In this document: in pieces, positions 8,592 to 18,366 of the stretch | How the letters are laid out: each line of letters opens with the position of its first letter | Position numbering within the stretch: position 1 is the first letter of the stretch | From: Calothrix sp. NIES-2098 | GTDB lineage: Bacteria; Cyanobacteriota; Cyanobacteriia; Cyanobacteriales; Nostocaceae | Direction: 5' to 3' | NCBI GenBank assembly: GCA_002368175.1 | Contig: AP018172.1 | Span: 6,823,001 to 6,887,000, forward strand | DNA length: 64,000 bases | Program-made: the position numbers and the translations under genes | The notes under the pieces: generated by a model | Database searches by the model: none | The model's input: only the letters and a program-made list of their open reading frames with translations | What the model was told of the DNA's origin: nothing

Positions 8592-9485
8592 ATGGAACTA
8601 CGACACCTGCGTTACTTTGTCACCTTGGCAGAAGAACTGCATTTTGGCAAAGCCGCCGAAAAATTGCATATTGCTCAACCTCCCCTGAGTCAACAAATTC
8701 GTCAATTAGAGCAAGAATTAGGCTTTGAGCTATTTCACCGCACAAAACGCAACGTGCAGTTAACAGAAGCGGGACAAGTATTTCTGGTTGAAGTGCAACA
8801 AATTCTCCAGCAATTACAACAAGCAATTCAAGCTGGGCGACAAACAAATCGGGGCGAAATTGGACAGTTAGTGGTTGGTTTCGTCAGTACAGCAGCGTAT
8901 AACATTTTGCCAACAATTTTAAAATATTTTCGCAGCCGCGTTCCTGGGGTAAGCCTAGAGTTACGCGAAATGACCACAGATCGGCAGCTAGAATGGCTAC
9001 GGGAAGGACGTATGGATGTAGGCTTTATCCGCCCGCCTGTAGAAGATAATACCTTTAGTTGGGAAATCATTTTTCAAGAGTCGTTGATCGTAGCGCTTCC
9101 GGAGACACATTGGCTAGCAAATCAATCTGATGTGAGTTTGACATCTTTAGCTAATGAACCGTTCATTTTATTTCCCCGAAAATTAGCACCCGGACTCTAC
9201 GATTTAATTATCAGTCTTTGCCAAAAAGCAGGTTTTAGTCCCTTTGTTGCTCAAGAAGCAATTCAGATGCAGACGATTGTGAGTTTAGTAGCTGGAGAAA
9301 TGGGAGTTGCGATCGCTCCAGCATCTTTGCAAAACTTACAACGGACTGGGGTAGTTTACAAAAATATCCCAGAAGCTACCCCAAAAGCTGCAATTGCCAT
9401 GATTTGGCGCACAAATAATAACTCTCCAACTTTACAGAAATTTCTAGAGACAGTCCGAGAAACTGCTAGTTCGCGATCGATGTAG
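8592..9485 (+). CDS. LysR-family transcriptional regulator
   Basis: A 297-residue LTTR of normal length. Residues 1-60 form the winged helix-turn-helix (LRYFVTLAEELHFGKAAEKL, IAQPPLSQQIRQLEQELGF). The rest is the two-lobed periplasmic-binding-like effector domain (GQLVVGFVSTAAYNILPTIL, MDVGFIRPP). The frame opens upstream at a TTG (8580), but the ATG at 8592 gives the canonical MELRHLRYF start. It is divergent from the methyltransferase gene, and a perfect dyad sits just before its start. The inducer is unknown; the domain resembles CatR/BenM-like aromatic-responsive members, but this is weak evidence. Confidence 0.95.
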   Translation: MELRHLRYFVTLAEELHFGKAAEKLHIAQPPLSQQIRQLEQELGFELFHRTKRNVQLTEAGQVFLVEVQQILQQLQQAIQAGRQTNRGEIGQLVVGFVSTAAYNILPTILKYFRSRVPGVSLELREMTTDRQLEWLREGRMDVGFIRPPVEDNTFSWEIIFQESLIVALPETHWLANQSDVSLTSLANEPFILFPRKLAPGLYDLIISLCQKAGFSPFVAQEAIQMQTIVSLVAGEMGVAIAPASLQNLQRTGVVYKNIPEATPKAAIAMIWRTNNNSPTLQKFLETVRETASSRSM

Positions 9486-9780
9486 CTCAATTGAAAAGTG
9501 TGTAGTCAGGGATTGAGCCACGTTTCCCAGCACTAATGTGGTAACTGCATAAATTGATTATTCAAGAGTTGCTATTAAATATCGACTCATTCATTTTTAC
9601 TGGGTTTATTCAATTGGTGGCTCAAACATAACTTCATCGATTGATGTATGAATTGTATACGTAAATCTCACCTTAAAATATACAAACTTTTACTGTAAAT
9701 ATTACGAAGTTTTGTGACAAATATTACACATCGAAACAAGTACGGGAATATTAACAATACTTATATAGCAAAAGAAAATA
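9486..9780. other. Intergenic leader of the large kinase gene, 295 bp
   Basis: AT-rich. Apart from the CRP-like dyad at 9713-9728, no structured element was recognised. Confidence 0.5.
9713..9728. promoter_or_regulatory. CRP-like dyad TGTGA-N6-TTACA
   Basis: TGTGACAAATATTACA differs from the TGTGA-N6-TCACA consensus at one position. It lies 52 bp before the start of the 1831-residue kinase gene, a position where a regulator could act on that promoter. It is a weak single-site match. Confidence 0.3.
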
Positions 9781-12700
9781 ATGATACCTTCTTTAACTGG
9801 TTATCAGCTCGATGAAACACTTCACTATGGCAGTAAAACCGTCATTTATCGCGGACGGCGAGAAACGGATAACGCCTCCGTAATTGTCAAAACTCTCCTC
9901 GATAAACATCCATCTTTAGAAGAAATTGCACGACTGCGCCACGAATATCAAATCATTGAGTCTCTGCAAATTCCTGGGATTGTTAAACCTTACGAGTTAA
10001 AGAATTATCAGCACGGTCTGGCTTTGGTATTGGAAGACGTTCCAGGTTGCTTACTTAAAGAAGTAATTGTAAATCAAACCACAAGCTTAATTACTTTCCT
10101 CAAAATAGGAATTAATTTGGCGCACACGCTTGGCGAACTCCACGCCCAACAGATTATTCATAAAGATATTAAGCCGCACAATATTCTAATTGACCCCGAT
10201 TCTGGAGAAGTTAAACTGATTGACTTCAGTATCTCTTCACGACTTGATAAAGAAAATCCTACTTTGAGCAATCCTAATTTACTCGAAGGTACGCTGGCTT
10301 ATATGTCGCCAGAGCAAACTGGGAGAATGAACCGGGCGATCGACTACCGCAGTGATTTTTACTCGTTGGGTGTTACTTTGTATGAAATGCTGACGGGTAA
10401 TTTGCCGTTTCAGGCTAACGATCCGATGGAGTTGGTACACTGTCACATCGCTAAAATGCCAGCTGCACCCTGTAAAGAAACTGTGTGCCGTATTTTAGGA
10501 GATGTGCCAGAGGCAATTAGTGCGATTATTTTAAAGCTGTTAGCGAAAACAGCAGAAGAACGGTATCAAAGTGCTTGGGGATTAAAAGCGGATTTAGAAG
10601 AATGCTTGTTTCAGCTGCAAACTACTGGCAAGATTGAAAACTTTGTACCGGGTAGGCGGGACAAATCTGGAAATTTTTTGATTCCGCAAAAGCTGTACGG
10701 ACGCGAAGCAGAAGTCGCAATGTTAATGGCTGCATTTGAACGTGTAGCAGATGGTAGCAGCGAACTCATGCTAGTGTCTGGTTATTCAGGGATTGGTAAA
10801 ACTAGCGTTGTTAATGAAGTTCATAAACCGATTGTGGGTGCAAGAGGTTATTTTATTGCAGGTAAGTTCGATCAGTTCAAGCGCAATATTCCCTATGCAT
10901 CCTTAATTCAAGCGTTTCAATCCTTAGTTCAGCAATTACTCACCGAAAGCGAAGCTCAAATCCAAGCGTGGAAAGAGAAACTATTAACTGCGTTGGGGGA
11001 GAACGGACAAGTCATTATTGATGTTATTCCAGAAGTCGAACTGATTATTGGGACTCAGCCATCCGTGACACAACTGGGTGCAACAGAATCTCAAAATCGT
11101 TTCAATCGCCTCTTTGGGCAATTCATTGGCGTATTCACAAACCAAGATCATCCTTTGGTTGTCTTTCTTGATGATTTACAGTGGGCAGATTCGGCATCGC
11201 TGAACTTAATTGAGTTATTGATGACAGATAGCGATCGCCAATATCTATTATTAATTGGAGCATATCGCGATAATGAAGTGTCGCCCACCCATCCGCTGAT
11301 GATGAGTTTGGAGAAAATTCAATCGAATGATGCGGCGGTAAATAACATTGTGCTGTCACCGTTGCAATTAGCAGATGTGGAAGCGTTAGTTGGCGATACA
11401 TTGAGTGATGCAGAACGCAGTCAGCAACTTGCAGAATTACTATTCTACAAAACTGGGGGTAATCCATTCTTCTTAACGCAACTGCTCTTAACTCTGCATC
11501 AAGAAGACTTGTTAACTTATGACTTCCACTCAGGGATTTGGCTATGGGATATTCAAGATATTCAAGCGATTGGTATTACTGACTTGAATGTTGTTGAACT
11601 CACGGCAAGAAACATTCGCAAACTCTCGATTGAGACACAACAAGTCCTCAAACTAGCTGCTTGTATTGGTAATACTTTTAATTTAGATGTTTTAGCGATC
11701 GTCAATGAAACATCACCTCTAACAACTGCGGCACAATTGTGGTCTGCCCTACAAGCTGGATTAATTCTGCCGTTAACTCAAGATTACAAAATTCCTTTAG
11801 TATTTGGTCAGGAAGAATCAAGCGGTATGACCTTAACCGATGTCAAGGTTGACTACAAGTTTTTACATGACCGAGTACAGCAAGCAGCTTATTCTTTAAT
11901 TCCTGATGAAGAGAAAAAAGCAACCCATCTAACAATTGGTCAATTACTGCTGCAAAATACTACACCAGAAGCACGAAAAGAAAATATTTTTGCGCTAGTC
12001 AACCAACTCAATTATGGGACTGATTTACTAACAACTGAAATAGAAAAAAACGAACTAGCAGACCTTAATTTAATAGCAGGTCAAAGAGCTAAAGCAGCAA
12101 CAGCTTATGAATCGGCTGCCAAATATTTGCAAATAGGTTTAGAACTGTTGGCATCTGATAGCTGGAAGAATCAGTATGATCTGACATTAACACTGCATAC
12201 CGAAGCATTAGAGGCGGCATATCTCAATGGTTACTTTGAAGAAATGCAGAGATTGGCTGAAATAGTGCAAAACTTTGCCACCTCGCTACTGGACAAAGTG
12301 AAGGTATACGAAGTTCAGATTCAAGCTTATGTGGGACAGAATAAGCTAATTGATGCGATTAATACAGGACTAGAAGCCTTAAAGCTGTTTGGGGTGAAGT
12401 TTCCCGAAACAGTGAAACCTTCAGATATTGAGCAAGCATTAGCGGAAACGGCATCCATTTTGGCTGGGAAAGAACCTTCGGACTTGCTCGACTTACCTCA
12501 AATGACTAACTCTGAAAAATTAGCAGCGTTGAGGCTACTGTCAAGTTTAACTGTTGCCGCCTACGTAGGCGCTCCACAACTCATCCCTCTAGTAGTGTGT
12601 AAACAAGTCAATTTATGCGTCCAATATGGCAATGCTTCTGTGTCTCCCTATACATATTCCCTTTATGGTTTTCTTTTGTGTGGGGTTGTGGGAGATATCG

Positions 12701-15276
12701 AACGCGGCTATCAGTTTGGTCAATTAGCTGTAGATTTGGTTTCAAAATTAAATGCTAAAGAAGTTAGTGCCAAAACATACCAAATAGTATTTATATTTAT
12801 AAAACATTGGAAAGAATACGTTGGCGATACCATAGAAAATTTACGGTCAAATTACTCTAGGGGTTTGGAAACTGGAGATTTGGAATATGCTGCTTGGGGT
12901 GCATTTCAATATTGCTCTCAACAATATTTAATAGGCAAGCAACTAACTTTAGTTGAACAAGAAAATGTAACCTATTGGGATGCCATTAGTAAAATTAAGC
13001 AAGAAACAGTGCTTCATTATCACGAAATCTTTTGGCAAGCTGTCTTAAATATAATAGGCAAAAACCAAAATTTCTGCATTTTACAAGGTGAAGCTTATGA
13101 TGAGCAGAAAATGCTTCCCCAGCACCACTCAAGCAACGATGTTTTAGCACTTTATTTTGTATACTTAGAAAAACTAAAGCTTTGTTATCTGTTTGGAAAC
13201 TACTCCCAAGCCCTGGAAAATCTTAATCAAGCAGAAAATTATGTGGGTGCAGCAGCAGGGCTGATAACTTTTGTTATTTTTCATTTCTACGATTCTTTGA
13301 TCGGGCTGTCGATATATGGCGATAATCTAGAGTCTGAGCAGCAGGAGATTCTTAAGCGCGTACAAAGTAATCAAGCAAAAATGCAAAAATGGGCGCATCA
13401 TGCCCCAATGAATTATTTGCATAAATTCTATTTAGTAGAGGCAGAACGGCATCGGGTAAGGGACGAAAAATTAGAAGCGATTGAGATGTATGATAAAGCG
13501 ATCGCACTTGCTAAAGAAAACGAATACATCAACGAAGAAGCATTAGCCCACGAACTTGCAGCTAAATTTTATCTATCGTGGGGTAAACATAGCATTGCGC
13601 AAACTTATATGACTAATGCCTACTACGCCTATGTTCGTTGGGGGGCTGTTGCTAAAGTCAAAGATTTAGAAGCAAAATACCCGCAATTAATTACGCGCTC
13701 CTCAAACACACAAAAGCTAGAAACAAATTACAAAGAACTGACTCAAACAAGTTCGACTACTACTGGAGGCTCCCACCTTTTCGACTTGATGACAGTGATG
13801 AAAGCTTCACAGGTGTTGTCAGAAGAAATGGTGCTAACTCGCCTGCTCGAAAAAATGATGAAAATTGCCATCGAAAATGCTGGTGCTGTCCGAGGATACT
13901 TTATTACCAAGCACGACCATGAATGGATTTTAGAAGCGGTGGGAATTATTGAAGGCAAAGATGTTACCGTTGTTGTTAATTTTGAAGAAGACACAGATTC
14001 GTTCTTACTTCCTATCTCTTCATTCAACTATGTAGAACGAACCAGAGAAAATTTAGTATTAGACAATGCTGTCAAAGATGCTCGCTTTGCCAACGATGCT
14101 TATATTAGTACTCACCAATCTAAATCTATTTTGTGTTTACCGCTAATTCATTCTGGTAAGTTTACTGGTATTGTTTACCTAGAAAATAATCTAATCTCTG
14201 GTGCTTTTTCTTCAGAACGAGTGAAGCTACTGAGTCTATTGAGTGCCCAAATTTCGATTGCAATTGATAACGCCCGTCTTTACAGCAATCTCCACACTTA
14301 CTCACAAGAGCTTGAAGTTAAAAACGCAGCTTTGCAAGCATCAGAAACGCGCGAACGAGAAAAAGCTGAAGAACTTCAACAATACCTATATAAACTACAA
14401 CAAACCCAAGCTCAACTTGTGCAGACCGAAAAAATGTCAAGCTTAGGGCAACTAGTAGCAGGTGTTGCTCACGAAATCAACAATCCAGTTAATTTTATCT
14501 TTGGTAATCTCAATCACGCTAGCAATTACACTCAAGATGTACTGAGATTGTTGGAACTGTACCATAAACATTATCCATCTCCTCATTCAGAGATTGAGGA
14601 AGAAGCGGAGGCGATCGATCTAGAATTTCTGCTGGAAGATTTGCCCAAGCTACTTTCTTCTATGCGCGTGGGAGCAGATCGGATTCGCAACATTGTCGCT
14701 TCTCTACGCATCTTCTCACGCATGGACGAAGCTGAGATGAAAGCGGTGAATATTCACGATGGCATTGACAGCACGCTGATGATTCTGCAACATCGCCTGA
14801 AAACGAAGTCAGAGCATTCCGATATTGAGATTATCAAACATTATGGCGACCTGCCCCAAGTGGAATGCTATGCAGGGGAATTGAACCAAGTGTTTATGAA
14901 TGTTTTAAGTAATGCGATCGATGCTTTAGAGGAGTCATTAGCGGACAATGAAGAACAAATTACTATCCCAACTATTACAATTTGCACTGAACAAGTTGAT
15001 GCTCAACAAATCGAAATCCGCATTGCAGACAATGGTTCGGGTATGTCAGAGTCAGTTCACAAACGCTTGTTCGATCCCTTCTTCACTACAAAACCTGTAG
15101 GCAAAGGAACGGGTATGGGCTTATCGATTAGCTATCAAATTGTCACTGAGAAACATGGTGGTTCGCTATCTTGCACTTCAAAACCTGGCGAAGGAGCAGA
15201 ATTCATTATCCGCATTCCAGTCCGCCAGCAAGCCATACCAATTCAAAATTCAAAATTCTCTCTTGGAAAGTTCTGA
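9781..15276 (+). CDS. Ser/Thr kinase - AAA-like ATPase - GAF - sensor histidine kinase (HstK type)
   Basis: An 1831-residue signalling protein of a type common in filamentous cyanobacteria. Order: eukaryotic-type Ser/Thr kinase (~7-275; Lys37 in VIVKTLL, catalytic loop HKDIKPHN at 127-134, YMSPEQTGR activation end); AAA/STAND-like ATPase with Walker A GYSGIGKT (334-341) and VFLDDLQWAD; a long helical TPR-like region (~650-1300); a GAF domain (~1350-1500); a coiled coil; a histidine kinase with phospho-His1564 in VAHEINNPVN, and an ATPase domain (DNGSGMSE, GKGTGMGLS). The kinase metal-binding triad reads DFS (148-150) rather than DFG, a variant that may be normal in this subfamily. No transmembrane segment is evident, so sensing is probably cytoplasmic. 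The C-terminal coding end runs into an ATTCAAA heptamer repeat. Confidence 0.95.
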   Translation: MIPSLTGYQLDETLHYGSKTVIYRGRRETDNASVIVKTLLDKHPSLEEIARLRHEYQIIESLQIPGIVKPYELKNYQHGLALVLEDVPGCLLKEVIVNQTTSLITFLKIGINLAHTLGELHAQQIIHKDIKPHNILIDPDSGEVKLIDFSISSRLDKENPTLSNPNLLEGTLAYMSPEQTGRMNRAIDYRSDFYSLGVTLYEMLTGNLPFQANDPMELVHCHIAKMPAAPCKETVCRILGDVPEAISAIILKLLAKTAEERYQSAWGLKADLEECLFQLQTTGKIENFVPGRRDKSGNFLIPQKLYGREAEVAMLMAAFERVADGSSELMLVSGYSGIGKTSVVNEVHKPIVGARGYFIAGKFDQFKRNIPYASLIQAFQSLVQQLLTESEAQIQAWKEKLLTALGENGQVIIDVIPEVELIIGTQPSVTQLGATESQNRFNRLFGQFIGVFTNQDHPLVVFLDDLQWADSASLNLIELLMTDSDRQYLLLIGAYRDNEVSPTHPLMMSLEKIQSNDAAVNNIVLSPLQLADVEALVGDTLSDAERSQQLAELLFYKTGGNPFFLTQLLLTLHQEDLLTYDFHSGIWLWDIQDIQAIGITDLNVVELTARNIRKLSIETQQVLKLAACIGNTFNLDVLAIVNETSPLTTAAQLWSALQAGLILPLTQDYKIPLVFGQEESSGMTLTDVKVDYKFLHDRVQQAAYSLIPDEEKKATHLTIGQLLLQNTTPEARKENIFALVNQLNYGTDLLTTEIEKNELADLNLIAGQRAKAATAYESAAKYLQIGLELLASDSWKNQYDLTLTLHTEALEAAYLNGYFEEMQRLAEIVQNFATSLLDKVKVYEVQIQAYVGQNKLIDAINTGLEALKLFGVKFPETVKPSDIEQALAETASILAGKEPSDLLDLPQMTNSEKLAALRLLSSLTVAAYVGAPQLIPLVVCKQVNLCVQYGNASVSPYTYSLYGFLLCGVVGDIERGYQFGQLAVDLVSKLNAKEVSAKTYQIVFIFIKHWKEYVGDTIENLRSNYSRGLETGDLEYAAWGAFQYCSQQYLIGKQLTLVEQENVTYWDAISKIKQETVLHYHEIFWQAVLNIIGKNQNFCILQGEAYDEQKMLPQHHSSNDVLALYFVYLEKLKLCYLFGNYSQALENLNQAENYVGAAAGLITFVIFHFYDSLIGLSIYGDNLESEQQEILKRVQSNQAKMQKWAHHAPMNYLHKFYLVEAERHRVRDEKLEAIEMYDKAIALAKENEYINEEALAHELAAKFYLSWGKHSIAQTYMTNAYYAYVRWGAVAKVKDLEAKYPQLITRSSNTQKLETNYKELTQTSSTTTGGSHLFDLMTVMKASQVLSEEMVLTRLLEKMMKIAIENAGAVRGYFITKHDHEWILEAVGIIEGKDVTVVVNFEEDTDSFLLPISSFNYVERTRENLVLDNAVKDARFANDAYISTHQSKSILCLPLIHSGKFTGIVYLENNLISGAFSSERVKLLSLLSAQISIAIDNARLYSNLHTYSQELEVKNAALQASETREREKAEELQQYLYKLQQTQAQLVQTEKMSSLGQLVAGVAHEINNPVNFIFGNLNHASNYTQDVLRLLELYHKHYPSPHSEIEEEAEAIDLEFLLEDLPKLLSSMRVGADRIRNIVASLRIFSRMDEAEMKAVNIHDGIDSTLMILQHRLKTKSEHSDIEIIKHYGDLPQVECYAGELNQVFMNVLSNAIDALEESLADNEEQITIPTITICTEQVDAQQIEIRIADNGSGMSESVHKRLFDPFFTTKPVGKGTGMGLSISYQIVTEKHGGSLSCTSKPGEGAEFIIRIPVRQQAIPIQNSKFSLGKF

Positions 15277-15304
15277 TAGGAGGAAACCTCCGCGCAGAGT
15301 TTCC
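15241..15304. repeat. ATTCAAA heptamers plus GGAGG/CCTCC hairpin at the kinase 3' end
   Basis: Two exact ATTCAAA heptamers (15241-15254) lie inside the last kinase codons. They are followed past the stop by GGAGGAAACCTCC (15279-15291), which overlaps an alternative pairing GGAAAC/GTTTCC (15282-15304). This mixture of heptamers and short hairpin repeats resembles the small dispersed repeats of Nostocales. It lies between convergent genes. Confidence 0.55.
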
Positions 15305-15360
15305 GCAAAATTCAAAATTAAGAATTTTACTGGCATTACAACCTTCTGCTTCCTGCCTTA

Positions 15361-17895
15361 TTACCTGACAGAAGAGACTCCCATCGGGCCACGAGTTACA
15401 CCTAGCTGATTTTGCAGCTTTAACTCCCGCCAAAGTTGGGAACCTGTAATCTCACCTTGTAGGAGTTGCTGGTAGCAATGTATCGTTTTACTCACTTGCT
15501 CTGGTGACTCATTGACAAACTCGATGCGAAATTGCCTTAATTCCAAAGCTATGAGGCGCTGTACGTACTCGGCTCCGGTTTGGGCAGTACCGTTAAATAC
15601 AGTATTGCGACAACCGACATCGGCTTTGAGGAGATGTTCGCTACCTACGCGGTCTTTCAACTTCACTTCCTGTTTTTCACAAGGTCGTCCACAGTTAGTG
15701 TAGTCTGTCCCAGTAGAAAGAAAAGCACAAAATACACAATGCTCCATGTGGAACATCGGCATATGTTGATGGATTGTCACCTCAAACCACTGGGGTGGGC
15801 AACTAGTGAGCAGGTGTTCAAGTTGGCTAATATTTAGGTCGTAGGATGCTGTTAACCGTTCTAAACCATAGCGCTGCTGAAAGTAGTTTGCTGTTAGGGC
15901 GTTAGCAACATTGAGTGAAAAATCTCCAATACAACGGTCTTGGGCAAAGAATTCTAATTGGTCATAGTTCCGCACCAAATAGCCATCTGCATTACAGTCA
16001 CGCACTTGTTGCAAAATCCACTTTTCCCCTGGTTTGGTAATTCGGGGAGGTGCAACCCAGATAGTTTGATTAGCTGTAGTTTGTCCTTGACGCACCATCT
16101 GCACTACTTCCCGATAGAAGCGGGGGTCTTCAAATTCACAGTAAAGTGTTTGGATTCCCGCTTGGAGTGCGGCTTGAAGTTGCTTGAGGTTGCGTACTAG
16201 GACGATGAGTGAGGAAGATGAAGGGGATGAGGGGGATAATGACGGGAGTAGGTCGTGGAAAGAAACTTCAGAACGTAATTCCCAGCGTTGGGGTTGACTG
16301 CGTAACTCTTCCAACTGCGCGACTATTTCCCGCCGCATTCTGTTTAACTCACTCACTGGTATCATCACCGCGCCACTGAGGTGATTGGTTATTCTTCCTA
16401 AACAAAAGGGTGTATTACCCAGACGACCAAATTGTTCTTGTAAACGTTCTGTAGTTAAGGGTTTAGTGTGCGCTTCCACTAGTGGTATTGTAGAATCCAC
16501 CTGGACGACATGACCTTGCTCATCACGAGCGATCGCAGTTAGTAATCGATCGATTTCGCCATAAATCTCAAGATGAATCGGACGCTGAAATTGGGGATTC
16601 TCGCCTGCAAAACTCTGACGCAATTGCTTATCGAGTTCTGGATCGCTAGTTTTCCAAACGCGATCGCCCACATGCACGCGGCGGAAGTTTAAGTCACTGC
16701 GACCAAAACTTAGTAATGTTTCCCTACCCTTGGATGTGACTGCATAAACTCGGCCTCCTTCTTCCTTTCCCTCTGGATGACCGGAGTCGAAAACAATTCC
16801 ATCCCCAGGTTTAACGGGTGCTTCTAGTCTAATTGCTACCTGTTCATTATTAATGCGCGTGACTTCGCCTAAGTAAACTCCACGCTTTTTACCAAAGCGC
16901 GCATGAACCAGTTCTTGATTATTAATACCTTTAAACCAACCCGTGTAGATACCACGAGAAAATGCCATCTCTAAGTTGTAGCGTTCTTGAGAAGCTTCCG
17001 AGTTTTTGGTTACTTTCCCCGCGTCCTTTTCTAATCTTTCCATTACTCGATCCAAGGCTGCCCGATAAACACGGGTGACATTGGCAACATACTCAGGAGT
17101 TTTCAGACGCCCTTCAATTTTGAGAGAAGTTACCCCTGACTTCACCAAATCGGGCAGGACTTCTAACCCTGCTAAGTCTTGGGGGCTGAGTAGATATTTG
17201 CGATCGCCTAAATTTACCACTTCCCCATCAGCGATTAACTCGTAGGGCATCCGGCAAGCTTGGGCACATTCGCCCCGATTGGCAGAACGCCCACCTAAAG
17301 CTTCGCTAGTTAAGCACTGACCGGAATAAGCCACACACAAAGCACCGTGAACAAAAACTTCTAAAGGTAAAGAAGTCTCCTTCTGCGCGATCTGCTGCTG
17401 AATTTTATTGATTTCCTTCAGGGAACATTCACGGGCAAGTACTACCAACTGACAGCCGAGAGACTTGGCAAATTCCACCCCAGCCGTACTAGTAATAGTC
17501 ATCTGAGTAGAAGCATGGATCGGAAAATCAGGCGACAGGTGACGGATGAGACGACATAGCCCCACATCCTGAACGATCGCTGCATCCACACCTGCGGCAA
17601 TAATTGAACGCAGATATTGTTCTACTTCTGGTATTTCTTGAGGAAATATGAGCGTATTGACAGTGACGTAACCCTTCACACCCCGCAGGTGGAGAAATGC
17701 CATCAATTCTGGTAAGTCCGCCTCAGTAAAATTTTGTGCCCGCATTCTGGCATTGAAACGATCCAAACCAAAGTAGATTGCATCTGCCCCATTTTCGACA
17801 GCAGCTTTGGCACATTCCCAATTACCTGCTGGTGCGAGGATTTCAGGACGTTGCAGAGTGGATGAGGTGGTTTGAGGAGAGCGATCGCTTTTCAT
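15361..17895 (-). CDS. U32 family peptidase-like protein (RlhA/YdcP-type)
   Basis: An 844-residue U32-family protein. The N-terminal TIM-barrel-like domain begins RPEILAPAGNWECAKAAVENG and contains the conserved segment HGALCVAYSGQCLTSEALGG with the cluster SANRGECAQACR. A further cysteine set, MEHCVFCAFLSTGTDYTNC, lies near the C-terminus. Cysteines in this family are associated with iron-sulfur binding in RNA/quinone hydroxylases (RlhA, UbiU/UbiV), so the peptidase name may be misleading. The length fits the long U32 plus DUF3656 architecture. By analogy it may hydroxylate 23S rRNA, but this is inference. It is convergent with the large kinase. Confidence 0.9.
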   Translation of the reverse strand: MKSDRSPQTTSSTLQRPEILAPAGNWECAKAAVENGADAIYFGLDRFNARMRAQNFTEADLPELMAFLHLRGVKGYVTVNTLIFPQEIPEVEQYLRSIIAAGVDAAIVQDVGLCRLIRHLSPDFPIHASTQMTITSTAGVEFAKSLGCQLVVLARECSLKEINKIQQQIAQKETSLPLEVFVHGALCVAYSGQCLTSEALGGRSANRGECAQACRMPYELIADGEVVNLGDRKYLLSPQDLAGLEVLPDLVKSGVTSLKIEGRLKTPEYVANVTRVYRAALDRVMERLEKDAGKVTKNSEASQERYNLEMAFSRGIYTGWFKGINNQELVHARFGKKRGVYLGEVTRINNEQVAIRLEAPVKPGDGIVFDSGHPEGKEEGGRVYAVTSKGRETLLSFGRSDLNFRRVHVGDRVWKTSDPELDKQLRQSFAGENPQFQRPIHLEIYGEIDRLLTAIARDEQGHVVQVDSTIPLVEAHTKPLTTERLQEQFGRLGNTPFCLGRITNHLSGAVMIPVSELNRMRREIVAQLEELRSQPQRWELRSEVSFHDLLPSLSPSSPSSSSLIVLVRNLKQLQAALQAGIQTLYCEFEDPRFYREVVQMVRQGQTTANQTIWVAPPRITKPGEKWILQQVRDCNADGYLVRNYDQLEFFAQDRCIGDFSLNVANALTANYFQQRYGLERLTASYDLNISQLEHLLTSCPPQWFEVTIHQHMPMFHMEHCVFCAFLSTGTDYTNCGRPCEKQEVKLKDRVGSEHLLKADVGCRNTVFNGTAQTGAEYVQRLIALELRQFRIEFVNESPEQVSKTIHCYQQLLQGEITGSQLWRELKLQNQLGVTRGPMGVSSVR

Positions 17896-18081
17896 CAGGT
17901 GTGGGAAGGTTTAAGTAGCACCATAGCGATCTTATCGAAGTTAGTTGAGGATTGTGGATGAAAAGAGCGATCGCTATTTCCTTGTTGAAGCTAAATATTC
18001 CTATCCTATTATTGTGTGTACATTCTCCGCCACGATTAGCTATGCTGTGAATAAAGACTCAGCTAAAACTAAGAAATAGCC

Positions 18082-18366
18082 ATGTCAGAACCATCATCTG
18101 CAAAAGATTGCCGCATCGATTTACGAGTTACCCAAGAACAAAAAGAAATATTAGAACGTGCTGCGAGTCTCAAAGGAATTTCTTTGAGTGCTTATACACT
18201 TATTCATGTTTTACCTGCTGCTAAACAAGATATAGATGCAAATGAAAGGTTAGTACTATCAAATCGCGATCGAGATTTGTTCATGTCCGTGATGGAAAAT
18301 CCACCGGAATTGAAGGGTAAACTCAAATCTGCTATCCATAAATATAAAGATAAGTATGGTAAGTGA
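18082..18366 (+). CDS. DUF1778 antitoxin (TacA-like)
   Basis: A 94-residue DNA-binding antitoxin. The N-terminal ribbon-helix-helix-like part reads RIDLRVTQEQKEILERAASL followed by KGISLSAYTL, typical of DUF1778. The C-terminal tail (NPPELKGKLKSAIHKY) should wrap the toxin. Its stop overlaps the GNAT gene start by 11 bp, the classical antitoxin-first arrangement with translational coupling. It should repress its own promoter, lying within the ~185 bp upstream, and neutralise the toxin. Confidence 0.92.
   Translation: MSEPSSAKDCRIDLRVTQEQKEILERAASLKGISLSAYTLIHVLPAAKQDIDANERLVLSNRDRDLFMSVMENPPELKGKLKSAIHKYKDKYGK

Noticed and set aside
15140..15409. 89-codon plus-strand frame at the kinase 3' end
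   Set aside because: It is an alternate frame of kinase codons and repeat DNA.
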